Assembly (NCBI GenBank): GCA_913061425.1
Contig: CAJXUO010000056.1
Location: 1 to 7,789 of the forward strand
Direction of reading: 5' to 3'
Length of the DNA stretch: 7,789 nucleotides
Source of the DNA: an uncultured Lutibacter sp.
GTDB taxonomy: Bacteria > Bacteroidota > Bacteroidia > Flavobacteriales > Flavobacteriaceae
Positions 7,768 to 7,789 of the stretch are shown here, piece by piece. Both the position numbers and the translations under genes were made by a program. The notes under the pieces were generated by a model. The model saw only the letters and a program-made list of their open reading frames with translations. It was not told where the DNA came from and searched no databases. Numbering within the stretch: the stretch's first letter is position 1; every line of letters starts with the position of its first letter.

Positions 7768-7789
7768 CTGTCTCTTATACACATCTGAC
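7768..7789 (+). other. Nextera/Tn5 mosaic-end sequencing adapter (non-genomic)
   Basis: The 19 bases at 7768-7786 are CTGTCTCTTATACACATCT, identical to the Tn5 mosaic end used in Illumina Nextera libraries, and the following GAC matches the start of the Read 2 read-through adapter. It lies exactly at the end of the sequence, as expected for untrimmed adapter incorporated at a contig end. It should be removed. It is not evidence of a natural Tn5 insertion, since no 9-bp duplication or transposon sequence accompanies it. Confidence 0.97.

Noticed and set aside
7768..7786. Natural Tn5/IS50 transposon end
   Set aside because: The match is to the hybrid mosaic end engineered for library kits, it is followed by kit adapter bases, and it lies exactly at the sequence end with no IS50 sequence.

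Overview
The window is AT-rich and densely packed, with every gene on the + strand. It looks like a chromosomal segment of a member of the Bacteroidota, probably a Flavobacteriaceae relative. Grounds for this: A-rich leaders before the start codons instead of clear Shine-Dalgarno sites, a TTG-N17-TACTTTTG promoter of the Bacteroidota type, and protein sequences that read like marine or soil flavobacteria. The species cannot be named from this sequence.

Region 1 (about 2-5810) is a fatty-acid beta-oxidation operon. It opens with the C-terminal two thirds of a MarR-family regulator cut by the window start. Then come a bifunctional 3-hydroxyacyl-CoA dehydrogenase/enoyl-CoA hydratase (FadN type), a thiolase (FadA) and a long/very-long-chain-type acyl-CoA dehydrogenase (FadE type). 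Gaps between the genes are 9, 4 and 15 bases, so one transcript is likely. It ends at a perfect 11-bp hairpin followed by a T-run. Together the three enzymes supply all four chemical steps of one beta-oxidation turn: FadE makes the 2-enoyl-CoA, FadN hydrates and oxidises it, and FadA cleaves off acetyl-CoA. The MarR protein is the natural candidate regulator. The gene order matches the fadN-fadA-fadE operon of Bacillus subtilis.

Region 2 (about 5793-7767) is a separate unit of exported proteins. A promoter whose -33 element lies inside the terminator hairpin leads into a secreted protein with a TolB/PD40-like propeller and a C-terminal DUF6265-like domain. Its stop codon overlaps (TAATG) the start of a cyclophilin-type peptidyl-prolyl isomerase lipoprotein.

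The last 22 bases (7768-7789) are not genomic. They match the Illumina Nextera/Tn5 mosaic-end read-through adapter. The isomerase gene therefore runs off the true end of the contig, and its apparent last six residues and stop codon come from the adapter. No RNA genes, CRISPR arrays, natural mobile elements or new defence-like systems were seen. Apart from the adapter, this is mostly an ordinary metabolic region.
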